Shown one piece after another: positions 46,823 through 61,236 of a DNA stretch of 64,000 bases. Each line of letters begins with the position of its first letter. Position 1 is the stretch's first letter. A program made the position numbers and the translations under genes. Under the pieces are notes generated by a model. The model was not told where the DNA came from and did no database searches. It saw only the letters and a program-made list of their open reading frames with translations. The stretch is from Arabidopsis thaliana (taxonomy: Eukaryota; Streptophyta; Magnoliopsida; Brassicales; Brassicaceae): the NCBI RefSeq assembly GCF_000001735.4, contig NC_003075.7, positions 16,121,001-16,185,000 on the forward strand, written 5' to 3'.

Positions 46823-48166
46823 ATTTTGGGGAGAAGTATACAAGAAAAAAAAAACTCAAAACTAAAGTTTTTGAATAGAAATGTTGTCAAAGCTTTGGAA
46901 GCAGGGGAAATAATTGTTGAGAGAGATAGAACACGGATTTGCAATCTTTAGAGCGCAAGTGTTGTCCTAGTCGACGTGTATTTATATTTGCCAAAGAACA
47001 CAGCTTCAAGATAATTCTTAGATTAAAATTAAAAAAAAAAATTCTCTGTTTCAGTAAGAATTTTATGGAGTTTTGAGAATAATCTTCAAAGTACATTGGA
47101 AACGCAAAACACTTAAAAAGTGTTGACAAAAGTATAGGAATCTGCTTCGGTAGAAGATTCGAGAGAGGAGAGGAAGCATCGGTGGTTTTGGAGTTCCTTA
47201 TTCTTCTCTTCTTTCCAAAGTTTTGTCATTCGCCAAGATTCCTTAAAAACTTGTTCACACATCATAATTATGCACCAATAGGTTATAAATCATAATCCAA
47301 CAAGTTAGTCATTGGCTTTAATTTTAAAAAATCCCATAAGAGTAAAATCTTTTAGAAAGTTAATCAACCCACACATGGGCTAGAAAACCAAAAACCCCAC
47401 GAACATTGAGATTACAAGAAACATTTTTAAGTCCTAAATGAGCCCAAGAGCATTGCTTAATGAAGAAGAACTGATATTAATTAACTAATATTAGGACACA
47501 TAAAAAAATACGAAAACACCAATCTTCATGCCACAAAATCAAACAAAAACGAAAAAATCAATTTTCATGAAATGGATAAAGAGAGAGCGTAATTATCAGG
47601 AATTTGATTGAGTACGGTTGTTATGATGATCATTCACAATTATCTTTGATCTTGAGATTTAGCAATAGTTAATTTTCGGATGTTTTTTTGTTACTTGCTG
47701 CTCACTTCTTGTATGCAGATTAATTTATAAGAGAGACCAGTTACAACTCTTTCTTATTTGAATAAGATTTTATAAGATGTAGTGTGGCCATGTGGGTTTA
47801 TTGCATGCAGCTCTCTGCGTTGGTCCCAAGTCCACGACAATAGAGAGTTTCTGCACTTCACGGTATCGTCGTCGTCACAAGTTCTTTACCTTATCATTGG
47901 CACAAGTTAGCCACCGTCTTTGCGCAAGTTAGCATGTTGTGCTACATACGTGTCATGAACTGATTGGTCAAATTTGGATATATTTTATTCCCGTCGGTTA
48001 TGTTTGGATAAAAATATAAAACGGAAATTTCTGTTTCAGCCTTCCTTGGTCCCAAAGAAAAATACGCACACCTACTCCCTTCATTCTCTATCCTCTCCAC
48101 TCATAATATATACATCTAAATGCAATCTCTCCAATTTGCACCCAATTTCTTCGAATCAACTTATCA
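46823..48166. promoter_or_regulatory. Divergent promoter region, 1.3 kb
   Basis: Between the CYSTM gene and the small unknown gene. TATA-like TATAAATA (minus) near 46979-46986 and AATATATAC (plus) near 48105. No coding gene supported. Confidence 0.5.
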
Positions 48167-48406
48167 ATGGCCTCATCAGCTGCGATGTTCATGCTCCCTC
48201 TTCCTCTAACTCAGCAGATAACAACAAACAATACTCTGCAGACTACAGCCACACCGGAACCGTCAGCCTCCATAGTTAAATGCCTTTTTCCGGCGAGAAA
48301 CTCATCGGAAAGTTCTGCTCGTTCGAAGTTTAGTCTTTGGCTATTTGGCAATCCCGCTACGTATGACAAGAGGTTCCAAGAAGCTATTGAACTTAGTTGC
48401 TTGTGA
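48167..48406 (+). CDS. Small protein of unknown function
   Basis: Intronless, 79 residues. Starts MASSAAMFMLPLPLTQQ, followed by a Thr/Ser-rich linker, then KCLFPARNSSE, SKFSLWLFGNPATYDKRFQEAIELSCL. The last ten residues (FQEAIELSCL) resemble the C-terminal FEKAMGLSC of the wound-responsive protein at 14465-14752. No signal peptide or membrane helix is convincing; the Ser/Thr-rich N-terminus could target plastids. A TATA-like sequence about 60 bases upstream and the compact context support a real gene. I remember an unnamed small gene here (AT4G33666). Confidence 0.7.
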   Translation: MASSAAMFMLPLPLTQQITTNNTLQTTATPEPSASIVKCLFPARNSSESSARSKFSLWLFGNPATYDKRFQEAIELSCL

Positions 48407-48669
48407 TGGAGATTTGGAGATTTTTCCTAGTCTTTTTCTTGTGTTTTTTAAATGGACATATTGTAATTTCTTCCCAAGTCTCACCCTCCGCTGTAATTTA
48501 TCTAATAATCAATTCGATCAAAGATGTTCCGACTGATTTTGATATCTAAGAAACTTTATTAATCATACCAACCAAACTTACACTCTTATTAACACAATGA
48601 CACAACAACGAATGCATAAGCATTACAAGAAGCAAGACAAGAGTTTACCAGAAACACAAAGAGCTTCTT
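48407..48669. other. Convergent 3' flank
   Basis: 263 bases between the small unknown gene and L-galactose dehydrogenase. Confidence 0.5.
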
Positions 48670-50446
48670 TTAGTTCTGATGGATTCCACTTGGCCATGTC
48701 AGATTCTTTACAGGCTCGAGAATAGCTTCAACCTCAGACAGAGTTTCTTGATCCATCCCCAGACTTTCAAGCTCTGTAACTGCTGCAACATTTTCTTCTA
48801 CCTGTTTCAGAAACACACAAATTCTTTCATATTTAACTCCAACTTCCCACATAATTTGGGACTTGACAAGGAAATACCAAGCTTGAATACCTGTGAGACA
48901 GAGCTCATCCCAACCAACACCGACGAAATCTCCTTGTTTGCTAAACTGTATTGCAGAGCTAACTTTGTGATCTTCTTGCCCTTTGATTTGCAGTGAGCAA
49001 CTGCGGCTTTGCTTGCAGACTACATAAGACAATAAAAGCAGCAACGGGTTATGACTTTCATATTTGAGAACAATTTGTTAAGAAGTCAGTATCTTCGTTT
49101 ACTTCTCACTAAATCAAAATATCAAACAGAGAACAAACCAAAACTAACTCAAGAGCATCCCCTACTCTTCCAAACATCAATTCAACTAAATACCAGCGTC
49201 CATGTGAATCTGTTTAATTTTCTACTGAATACTCATCAAAGACCAACTAACATGTTAATACCCATTGGGAACTATCTGAAGTGTCTCTAATCTTGCCTAT
49301 GAAGACTAATCACAATGATTGTACGAGTTAAGAAACAAAGATTGTCAGTCTCAGAAGTATAGCATCTATAGAATTTAACCTGCCTATGCTCGAGAGAATG
49401 CTGCACGAATGGCGTTTTAACACTAGTCTCTTATACGGTGTATCAATACAAGTGCTACAGAAATGTTAACAAGAATCACATTCTTTTGTAAAATGCCAAA
49501 CCTTGAGCTCAGGGGAAGCAGGGTGCCATTCAGGAGGACCTTGTTCTGTAAGGAGGCCCATTGCTAATGGAGAAGCACTTATCACACCCACACCTTTGCT
49601 CTTCAAGTAAGGTAGTAAATCCAGCAACGTCGAATCATTAACGCCGTAATGACAGTATGACAATATCACATCGACAGTCCCTGGAGGCACTCGATCAAGA
49701 ACATAAGTGAAAATATCTAACGGAAGACCAGTGATACCAATGAACCGGGTCTTCCCCTCTTGTTTCAGTTTCTGAAGAGCAGGAATTGTTTCACTCACAA
49801 TCTGGCAGCAATGAATGAACACTTAGTAAAGGTTTGAGACACAAACAACGAAAGTGATAAACCCAAGAGAAATAAAGTGGTAAACCTGATCAAGAGACCC
49901 GAACTCAATGTCATGGCAATGAAGTATGTCAACATAATCAAGCTGAAGCCTCTCCAAGCTCTCGTCAATACTCTTTCTTACTCTCTCAGCACTGAAATCA
50001 AAACCTTCTTTATATCTACCACACTTAGTAGCCACAATGTAGTCACTTCTAGGGACTTGCAAAGCCTTTAGTCCCTTACCAAGCATTTTCTCAGACAGTG
50101 TTCCTCCATAATACCTTCACACACACAATAAATGCCAAATAAAAAAGTAAATATGAAACCTTCCAATAAAAATTTTGACTTTAACGATTAAATTAGTCTC
50201 AACATTCAGAGAATCAGCAATTAGTATTGAAGAATCAGTAATCTTTAGAAAATATAAAAGAAGAAGAAGTGCTTACGGGGAGGTGTCGAAGAAGTTGATA
50301 CCGAGACGGAAAGCCTCGCGCACGGTGGCGACGGCATCATCTTCGGCGACTGGACCGAAGACACTTCCGAGCGGAGAGGCACCAAAACCAACGGCGCTAA
50401 CCTTAAGCCCTGTGTTCCCCAAAGCTCGAAGCTCTATTTTCGTCAT
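48670..50446 (-). CDS. L-GalDH: L-galactose dehydrogenase
   Basis: Cytosolic NAD-dependent oxidation of L-galactose to L-galactono-1,4-lactone, the next-to-last step of the Smirnoff-Wheeler ascorbate pathway. Exons from the 5' end: 50277-50446, 49886-50114, 49502-49801, 48891-49019 and 48670-48801, giving 319 residues. Aldo-keto reductase barrel: N-terminal GNTGLKVSAVGFGASPLG, catalytic tetrad Asp54, Tyr59 (DTSPYYGG), Lys87 (VATKCGRY) and His122 (DILHCHD). The cofactor region ends in LVGMSSVSQVEENVAA. No targeting peptide. Length and sequence match AT4G33670. The frame of the first exon ends in the DTSP box and resumes in YYGG, so the active site spans intron 1. Confidence 0.94.
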
Positions 50447-50846
50447 TGTTGATAGGATCAACAAAAAAACTGGTTCTCGTTGATGAGAGACGCGAGAAGA
50501 CAACACTTGTGTTGTGTTTTTGGATATTTTTGCCCACACGGTGGCTCAACAAGCCTAAATTACGAAAACACCCATCCCGGTCCAATTTTAGATTTATTTA
50601 ACCAATCCAATTTTATATTTTTTTGACGTTCTTCCTCAGTCCAATTTAAATATTTTATTTTCCACACTAGTTCACTTATTTGCACTTTGATTTCGTTGTT
50701 AAAATACTTTGCCAAATTGCTTGAAACACTGGTGTCAAAAGTGTCTTCTACAAATTCCAGAAAACAATGGAAACGACATTATTTTAACTCAAATCATGTC
50801 ATTAAAGAGGGTGATGATGATGAGGAACGATTACAAACAAGGTTCT
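50447..50846. other. Intergenic: L-GalDH promoter and AGD2 3' flank
   Basis: 400 bases. Three TCCAATTT-type blocks recur near 50580, 50608 and 50638. These supply CCAAT boxes (ATTGG on the gene strand) for L-GalDH. Confidence 0.55.
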
Positions 50847-53630
<2,784 letters not shown>

Positions 53631-54197
53631 TTTTCCTGCTTCGCACAAAGATTTTTTCAGACAAATTTGCAGAGCAAATGAACCATGGGAGATAGTTGGT
53701 GAGACTGATAAAACTAGGGTTCTTCTTCGGTTTGGTCTGAGAGGAAATTAATCCGGTTTGTTCCGGTTCGGTTTTACTAGAAATTTTTGGGAATTTTCCA
53801 ATTCAGTTCAATTTATTTATTTCTCTCTCTGGCTCGGACAATGATTTTGCTCTGCGCCTGCTGGAAAACGCCGAGGAATCGCACGATTTCGTGAAGCTGC
53901 TACTAGATATCTGTATCTGAGTCAATTCGATTTCGTGGTAATTAATCTCGACCAATAGGGTTCTCCAAAAATCCCCTTTTCGATTGTTGTGTGTTTACGT
54001 AATTTTGTTTGTTTTGCTTCGTTGATTTCGTTGTCGAAAGAACGTAGCTTTAGTGGAAGTTCTGTGATTAAGAAGCAATGATTTAGATAGCTGTAGTGGT
54101 CGAATTAAGTTCAACTCCATCTTTGTTTGATCTACCCAGATTGATTTGATCACATAACTTGATTAGGCTTATACTTTTTTGTTTTACCTTGGAGTAG
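53631..54197. promoter_or_regulatory. Divergent promoter between AGD2 and the basic protein gene
   Basis: 567 bases. Near 53720-53775 there is a run of CGGTTTGG/CGGTTCGG-type blocks and a TCTCTCTCT tract at about 53822. No gene seen. Confidence 0.5.
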
Positions 54198-55137
54198 ATG
54201 GATCTGGAAACTGAAAATCGAATAGCTTCCATTCTTTTAAGAGAAGCAGCAGAATTGAGGAGACAAGCTGAGAAAGATGGCGTCAGAGCATATCTTGAGA
54301 AGCCTAATGTAAGGCATCGACCTAACTCTAGATTTCTCACTGCTACAGTTCTTGGTGTTCAGCAAGGTATAATCTTTTGTTGACAGACTTTGCTTCTATC
54401 CAACAAAATCTAGTTTTTTTTTAGTTTATCTCTTATTTGTTTCTTCTTTATTCCATTCAGCAAACAAAGCTGTGGAAACCAATGAGATGTGGAGTCTTCG
54501 GAGTAAAGAGATTGAGTTTGGTGAAAGGCTCAAAAGAAAATCAAGAGATGAGAGCAGCAATGGTCAAAGTGAGCAGAACAATAGGAGGGATTTTTTAAAG
54601 AGATGTACTTCAGTTGATGAGAATGTTACTACTACTAGTTTATCACCATCATCAAGCCGGAGCAGAAGCAAAAGATGGCAATCAGAGGATGATGATGATG
54701 AAGGCTTAGGAGATGTCGAGGTTAAGACTTTTCTCCAATCAAGGTATTTCCATTATACTCAGATGCTGCCTGATTATTTCCTTTACAATAATGATCGAAT
54801 TTGGGATCGGCTTTTGCTGATAAAACTTGTGATTCTGGTCTATGATAGGGTCAAGCGTGGCAGAGGTTCTGTTGGTGCTATGATGGATGAACCGCTACCC
54901 TGTCTTCCTGAGAGGGAATTGTCAAGAACTTCTGATACAGGAGATCGGAAGCTAGTGATTCAGCCAGAGCGATCACCTTTATTGAGACGTAGGACAGATT
55001 CTTCTTCTTCCGACGAGGAGGAAGTTTACAAACGGGCTCATAGAAAGAGAAAGGAGCATAAGAAGAAACTTAGTAAGAAACACAAGTCAAAAGAGAAGAA
55101 AAGGGATAGGAAGAAGAGAAAATATGGTAGGGACTAG
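54198..55137 (+). CDS. Basic, probably nuclear protein of unknown function
   Basis: Exons 54198-54366, 54461-54743 and 54849-55137 give 246 residues. The N-terminus is a charged helix (ENRIASILLREAAELRRQAEKDGVRAYLEK), then RHRPNSRFLTATVLGVQQANKAVE, a conserved-looking block. The middle is low-complexity Ser/Arg. The last about 40 residues are nearly all Lys/Arg/His with KKLSKKHKSKEKKRDRKKRK, a strong nuclear or nucleolar localisation signal. No enzyme motif. The second intron (54744-54848) has GT-AG borders but is 105 bases long and stop-free, so its retention would add 35 residues. I remember this as AT4G33690, unknown; SR-type and basic tails suggest RNA-processing company, but this is inference. 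Confidence 0.83.
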
Positions 55138-55237
55138 ATCTTTCCGGACAAAAGTAATTGCCTTTTTACACCGGCAGTGATGTTGTATCCATAAGATGAT
55201 CATATTTCATTAATTCTTGTATTAGTAAAATGCGAAT

Positions 55238-55300
55238 AAAAACTCTTTGAAGTAAGGTAGAGAGTGACATATCTTAGAGACTAATGATATATAGGTAGTA
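55238..55300. repeat. 3'-flank direct repeat, copy 1
   Basis: Blocks AAAACTCTTTGAAG, GAGAG, GACATATCTTAGAGAC, AATGATATATA in the same order as copy 2. Confidence 0.85.
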
Positions 55301-55340
55301 GAGACAACTATTGGTGTGGCCTATGAGGGTTCAGATTTGG

Positions 55341-55400
55341 TAAAACTCTTTGAAGAAAGGAGAGAGCGACATATCTTAGAGACCAATGATATATATATAG
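55341..55400. repeat. 3'-flank direct repeat, copy 2
   Basis: Same blocks as copy 1, offset by 103 bases, with a few substitutions. Confidence 0.85.
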
Positions 55401-55546
55401 AGAGAAAACATCTTGAAACCATAGAAAAAGTTGTTGTTCATGCCTACATTGATACACATTCGCCGGACAAGTGACAGTTTGAAAGTTGAAAACAAAGACT
55501 AAAGTTTTCGACATTCATAACCAGTTCAGTGGTCATGCACTCTGTG

Positions 55547-58188
55547 TTAGGAGTCTTCAAAATGGTGATCAGTTTCGTCAAAGATCTCCTCCTGCAACCA
55601 CAAGCCAAGCAATAATTAATCCGTGAAAAAGAATTTTTGTTTTTAACTTATATAAGATTCCTTACCTGCAGAAGTTCTTCAATGACATCCTCCATCGTAA
55701 TGATTCCGACTGCTTCTTCTTCCTCAGCAAGTTTAGGCAGCGGATTGCCATTCAATTGCAGGATGTCTGCATCATTGTCTTTTGACCACTTCTTGCTCTT
55801 TGACCCTCCTTTAAACGAACTTGCTCGATTCGGAAAGCTCTTCCACTTTTGAAGCGATCTTTTTGTCCTTAACATTCTCTCCTGAGGAGTAGGAGTTCCC
55901 TCACTATCCACATCCACTCGGGCTTCCTTAACACTCCCTATTAGAAACCAAAGCAAAGATTCTCAATACTTGTAACTCAGCAAGACATTGTTTTGTCGAT
56001 TAATGAAGCAGTTTACCATTTTTAGAAGGTAATGGGTGGATTTTGTCACACTGTCTTACAACAACAGCCATGTGGCTGAGTCCTTTCTGGAATTCGTTCA
56101 ATATGTCATATAAAGGCAAGATTTCTGGAACTCTAAAACAAAGCAAGAAATCAGCTTTTGAAGCACATTCAGTGGGGCTTAGTTACTTAGATTTGGAAGT
56201 TTCACCTTGGAATCCTTCTTATCGTGACATTCTTGACAGGTATTTCTTCATCTGGGTTGATAGTTAATAAGTTCTTCACCTGAAGATAATAGATATGAAT
56301 GGTTAGAAGTGGAACCATAACACTAAAGAGGAAAATATTTGTGAAAAATGACTTCACAGAGAAGCGAGTCAAATTGTGGAAGTAATGCATGAGACTGGGA
56401 GTTACCAGAACAAGGCCGATTATGTTAGTTGGCTGCTCATAGTATACTGGAACTCTGCTATGCCCTTTCTCAAGAATCAAGTTCATCAAGTCTCTATACC
56501 AGAGGAACAAAGAAAAGAAAAGTGTTTAGCATGAGAAGTATAAAGACTCCAGGCAAGTGTGTTTCTGATAAGTTAGGTCTCCAAGGAATCACAACACAAA
56601 ACCTGTCTAGTTTGGCATTGATATCAATCACAAAGATATCCGATATTGGTGTCATTGCATCTTTGACCATTTTCTCAGAGAGTTCAAGAGCTCCTGCAAT
56701 GATTGTCGTTTCGTCATGAGTCAACTCCCCACCCTTTCCAGCCTGAAAGAAACAATACACTAAACATCATGACATAGATAGAAGGGGTACATAAACTTTT
56801 CAATATGGAAGATGGGATCAATGCATACCTCATTTCCATGAAAATCCACAAGTGTTTTCAGCTCAGCTCTTCGAAAAAGCGCTGCACGACGATGACCCAA
56901 TAGAAAGTCCAGCAACTGGATTATTCAAAGGAGCAAAAATTTATTATAACAACGAGCATGATTGGTGGGGGCACTGGCTCCTACGGAAATCGGTAAAGTG
57001 TTTTTACCTTGCTTATTGGCCATGCAACAGGTAAGCAGATAAAGACTAGGACACGGACAAACGGAGCCACTGTTGCACCAATCGCTAAACCATAACGTGA
57101 ACAAATCGACTGAGGTATAATCTGCAGTTGCAGTAAAGCCAACCATCAATGTTAGTATCCTGATTTGCATGCATTCACATCTGATATACAGGAAAGTGAC
57201 TCAAAATGCTCATAGTCGTTTCCCTTATTGAATATTACAGGAAATGCTAATCTTACCTCACCAAAGAGAAGAATCAATGTAACTGAAATCAAAATGGCAC
57301 CCCATGCCGTCACAAGGCCATCAAGAAAAATAGGAAGCGTCTGAAAAGATAAATCATCACTATCATCAAACACCATTCCTGAAACCTATAAATAATCACA
57401 GAGGCTAAGATTCAGTTTTGTAATTACCTCCATAGCAGCTGCATTGCATATAAGTAAAGTGACAAGCAACAAGTGCTGATTCTTTACCACTGGCAATATC
57501 TTTGCTGCAGCAAACAAAAACAACTCTGATCATCATTAACAGAGAGACAGAGCCTAAAAAGACATGAATTAGATCAAAGCAGGCTGCTCACAACAACTGA
57601 ATCATCGATGACATAACAGCTATTATGTCATTAAACTTGGAGGCTCTGGCTTAGATAGCAAAAAATGATAAAAGGGTAATCTAGTCTTGATTAGTAAAGT
57701 TGTGATAAGACCAAAATCTTCACCAGTATAAACTAACACGCAGCAATTGAATATTACAGAAACCAAACTCGACCTAATTTGAACAAATGCTTTAGAAAGT
57801 TAATCAAAACGGCCAATAGATGAACTAACTGATAACCAAATTCGAATATGAACATCACAAACAAAAAAAGACCATCGCAACATCTAACCACACACGTGTA
57901 GGCCAATCAAAAACTGTCAATTTAGTGAAATAACAAAACTTTACTAAGCAAAATTGTCAATTGGTGAAAAATAACAAAACTTTAATAGAATCAGCGACAA
58001 AAGATTATACCTGCATATTTACGATGTTCAGGTGTACCGGATTTAGCGAGAACTTCAAGATCAACGAGACTCAAAGACATAAGACCCAATGTTAAGCCAG
58101 ACATGAGTCCAGCGAACAAGACAAGAAACACAATCACAGCTATATGTATAAAGAAGTTTGGGCTGCAACATACATACTCCACCGCCAT
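55547..58188 (-). CDS. DUF21/CNNM-type membrane protein with CBS domains
   Basis: Exons from the 5' end: 58011-58188, 57428-57504, 57257-57340, 57008-57121, 56829-56915, 56603-56742, 56406-56493, 56206-56279, 56017-56132, 55666-55937 and 55547-55591; 424 residues. The N-terminal DUF21 (CNNM transmembrane) domain has three to four helices and the signature [22 protein letters not shown], then [15 protein letters not shown] and [16 protein letters not shown] cytosolic CBS pair follows, starting [18 protein letters not shown] and [24 protein letters not shown], with the second CBS split by a basic insert ([20 protein letters not shown]). It ends [23 protein letters not shown]. Relatives (CNNM, CorC, yeast Mam3) handle Mg2+ and other divalent metals; transport by this member is unproven. 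Matches AT4G33700. Confidence 0.92.
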
Positions 58189-60064
58189 TCAAAATCGACT
58201 CTTTAAGAGAAAACAACAATCCCCAAGAGCTCAAAAATCGGAAAACACACTAAACCCTAGCTCACTCGCAGAGTTGACATCTTCTCCTTCTCCAAAACTT
58301 TCTTCAGAATCAGGAAATGAACAGTCTCCGACTCAATTAGTAACGACTAAGATCGGAAAACCAAGCACGAAGAGAGTTAAAGTGAAGCCCAGAAAATATC
58401 TGATTAAAAAAAGCACTTTTTGTGTTGTGTCTTTGCAGAGAAATCGAAGCAATTATGGAGAGATGATAAAACAAACAACAGAGTCTCGTGCGGTGGAGAT
58501 CCACTGCCATATATAGAACGTGGCAATTAGATATTATAATGACAATAATACCCCTGTAGTGAGGGCTACGTACGTGAGATGACAAAAGGTGTTTTCGTAA
58601 ATTTGACGGTCGTGTCCTTTTTTTAATGGTGACGCAGCAACTAGCTGGGTTTTCCCGCTATGACGAGGATTTTGATCCGATACGGATTCTCGCCACAACA
58701 CTTTTTTATGTGTCTTCAAACTCAAAGTGTTTTTTGTATCTTTTTATTAAAATTAATTTTGTAAAAAAAAATCGTAAATTGGACTTGATCAATTACCATT
58801 TTCTTTTTTGAATGATTGGCTAGTGTAGTTTTGAAATTCTTATTATTATCAAAAAGCTACGTTACCAAATTTCTTTTTCCATATATTATGAAGAAGAGAA
58901 GCTTTCCTTATGAACTACTACTTTTTGGGTCGGCAAAATTCTTTTTAGCAAAAAGCATATTCGAGTTCTCATATAATATTTCATTGGATTGTAGGTTATC
59001 GAGCAAGATCATCTTTATCCGTTCACAATTGATAATCTGGTGATCGAATACCTACGAGATCGCCGTTAATTAGTAAAAGTCATAAGAATTAGATTAGTAT
59101 AAAACATAGAAATTATTTCGAGTTGTCGGGATATAATTAGTGTTGTATCTATGGTGTTAGTAAAAAGGCAATTGCCTAAGCCACCAATTTTTTTTAATTT
59201 TTAGGCCTCAAATTTTATTTTTTAATGACTATTAGGCCACATTATTTTGTTAAGAAAATCATTCCGCCCCAATGTATTTGAGAGCTTCAAGAAAATCATT
59301 GCATCCCAAATTATTTCGTATTTATATTTTTTTTGAAGACTCTAAGAATTATTTGCCGTGGGTCAAACTCTTATTTAGTTTTAACGAATTTTGATACATA
59401 AAAACTAATGAATGTATTTAATATTTTTTAACATTAAATTTAAATATATATTTTTTATTAGTTGAATTAGTTATAATTAATAATATTTTATAATATAAAA
59501 AAGATACATTAAATGAGATAAGAACGAGTTTTCACAATAAAATGCATTATTTAATTAGCATCATCGCCATACATTCACGTGATCTACTAAATATCATAGA
59601 AATTAAACTAGCATAAAACTGAGAAATTATCTAGAGGATAAAAATAACTTTGAACGGTAGTATATTCTAATGATTTGTACATTTTTGTGCTTCAAAGTTT
59701 CTCCTTAATAATAATAAAATAAAAGCATACCAACGTATATAGAAAGATATGAAGAAATTGTCTTGGATTTTTAATACAGTAAAAATCATTTCAGTCAAAT
59801 CCTTGTTTTAAATTTATTTACAAAGGGGCATTATCAAGGCTCTCTGACCCTTTCGCCTTATTGACTTGGTAAAACAGTTGATAATAATAATACAATTACT
59901 TACAAGTCGTGTCTTCGTTGGTAAAAAATATCTCGCAAGTGTTATTAATCGTCCATAAAATAACTCCAACCTAAACTCTATATAAATCCTCGTTTCTAAG
60001 TTCTAACCAATAACACACAACATAGAATAAAAGAGCTTACAGACAACTAAGAAAAAAAATAAAA
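58189..60064. other. Long AT-rich intergenic region
   Basis: About 1.9 kb. Near the left end is the promoter of the CBS gene. At 59160-59330 is a stretch with the palindrome AGGCAATTGCCT and two imperfect copies of AAGAAAATCATT..., possibly remains of a transposon. The right end is the CAP gene 1 promoter. No coding gene supported. Confidence 0.5.
59979..59986 (+). promoter_or_regulatory. TATA box of CAP gene 1
   Basis: TATATAAA 79 bases before the coding start. Confidence 0.55.
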
Positions 60065-60565
60065 ATGAAGATGTTTATCTCTCCTCAAACCCTAGTACTA
60101 TTGGCATTAGCTCTTGTCCTAGCTTTTGCAGTTCCACTGAAAGCCCAAGACCGGCGACAAGACTACCTTGATGTACACAACCATGCTCGAGACGACGTTA
60201 GTGTGCCTCATATAAAATGGCATGCGGGAGCAGCCCGATACGCCTGGAACTATGCTCAAAGAAGAAAGCGGGACTGTCGTCTCATTCACTCAAACTCACG
60301 CGGACGTTACGGTGAAAACTTGGCATGGAGCAGTGGTGATATGTCCGGAGCTGCCGCAGTGAGATTGTGGGTCAGGGAGAAGTCTGACTACTTCCACAAA
60401 TCGAACACATGCCGTGCTGGAAAACAATGTGGTCATTATACTCAAGTTGTGTGGAAAAACTCAGAGTGGGTTGGATGTGCCAAAGTCAAGTGTGACAATG
60501 GTGGAACCTTTGTGACTTGCAACTATTCTCATCCTGGTAATGTTAGGGGACGTAGGCCTTACTAA
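60065..60565 (+). CDS. CAP/PR-1-like secreted protein 1
   Basis: Intronless, 166 residues. Signal peptide about 1-28 (TLVLLALALVLAFAVPLKAQ). The CAP domain follows: LDVHNHARDDV, the His/Glu pair in [37 protein letters not shown] (CAP signature 1), and TCNYSHPGN (signature 2). Six cysteines as in PR-1. The C-terminal eleven residues HPGNVRGRRPY follow CNY, the arrangement from which CAPE signalling peptides are cut in PR-1 proteins, but His replaces the usual Pro at the first peptide position. More basic than copy 2. CAP proteins bind sterols in the apoplast. Matches AT4G33710. Confidence 0.9.
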   Translation: MKMFISPQTLVLLALALVLAFAVPLKAQDRRQDYLDVHNHARDDVSVPHIKWHAGAARYAWNYAQRRKRDCRLIHSNSRGRYGENLAWSSGDMSGAAAVRLWVREKSDYFHKSNTCRAGKQCGHYTQVVWKNSEWVGCAKVKCDNGGTFVTCNYSHPGNVRGRRPY

Positions 60566-60629
60566 CTATATGTGTACGCAGACGAAAGAAACTTGTCCAT
60601 AGAGGACGTGTGTGTTTTCTATAATTTGG

Positions 60630-60635
60630 AATAAA
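60630..60635 (+). terminator. Candidate poly(A) signal of CAP gene 1
   Basis: AATAAA 65 bases after the stop codon. Confidence 0.35.
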
Positions 60636-61120
60636 TGATCACCATCTATCAGGATGTGGTGGTTCCTTTGTACGTTTATAGTTTGTATAATATTTTGTCA
60701 TGGAATAATACTTTTTTCTTGTGTGTGCTTAAAACTGTAATTATCATTAGATGATGCATAATGGGAGTTATTAATATTTCAACTGGAATCTTGGCATCAA
60801 GATTCAGATTTCCGTGTATGAAATTAACACCGGATACTTTTGTTATATAAACCGTCAAGAATAGCTAACTATTTATGTAAGTGAAATCTAAAATATTATA
60901 ACTTTATTTTTACTAATGCATGATATCAAGTATCGAATCTCTTTTAATTTAAGTCGTTCAATTAGATTAAACTATAACAGCAATTATTATGTTTGAAAAC
61001 ATTCTGTTAATAATAAAATGGCCATCTTGCAAAAAGAAAGAAAATAGTTAAATATGATCAGCCATCATCACAAATTAGTTTAAAACAAAATTATTCGTGG
61101 TGGCTAATATTATCAAGAGT

Positions 61121-61236
61121 TTTTTAGCCATCCTAGGTCGGGAAAACACAATAGTCAGCGATGTGAAACTCCAACAACTATGCATTTTTATGGAAAGGTT
61201 TCCTCATTTTTCAGCCATCCTAGGTCGAAAATACAC
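61121..61236. repeat. Pair of short direct repeats between CAP genes
   Basis: TTTTTTAGCCATCCTAGGTCGGGAAAACACAA-like block and its near copy, offset by about 86 bases; the core AGCCATCCTAGGTCG is identical in both. Confidence 0.8.

Larger units (their letters stand above)
55138..55546. other. Convergent 3' flank with tandem duplication
   Basis: 409 bases between two converging genes, largely occupied by an imperfect direct repeat (55238-55300 and 55341-55400). Confidence 0.65.
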
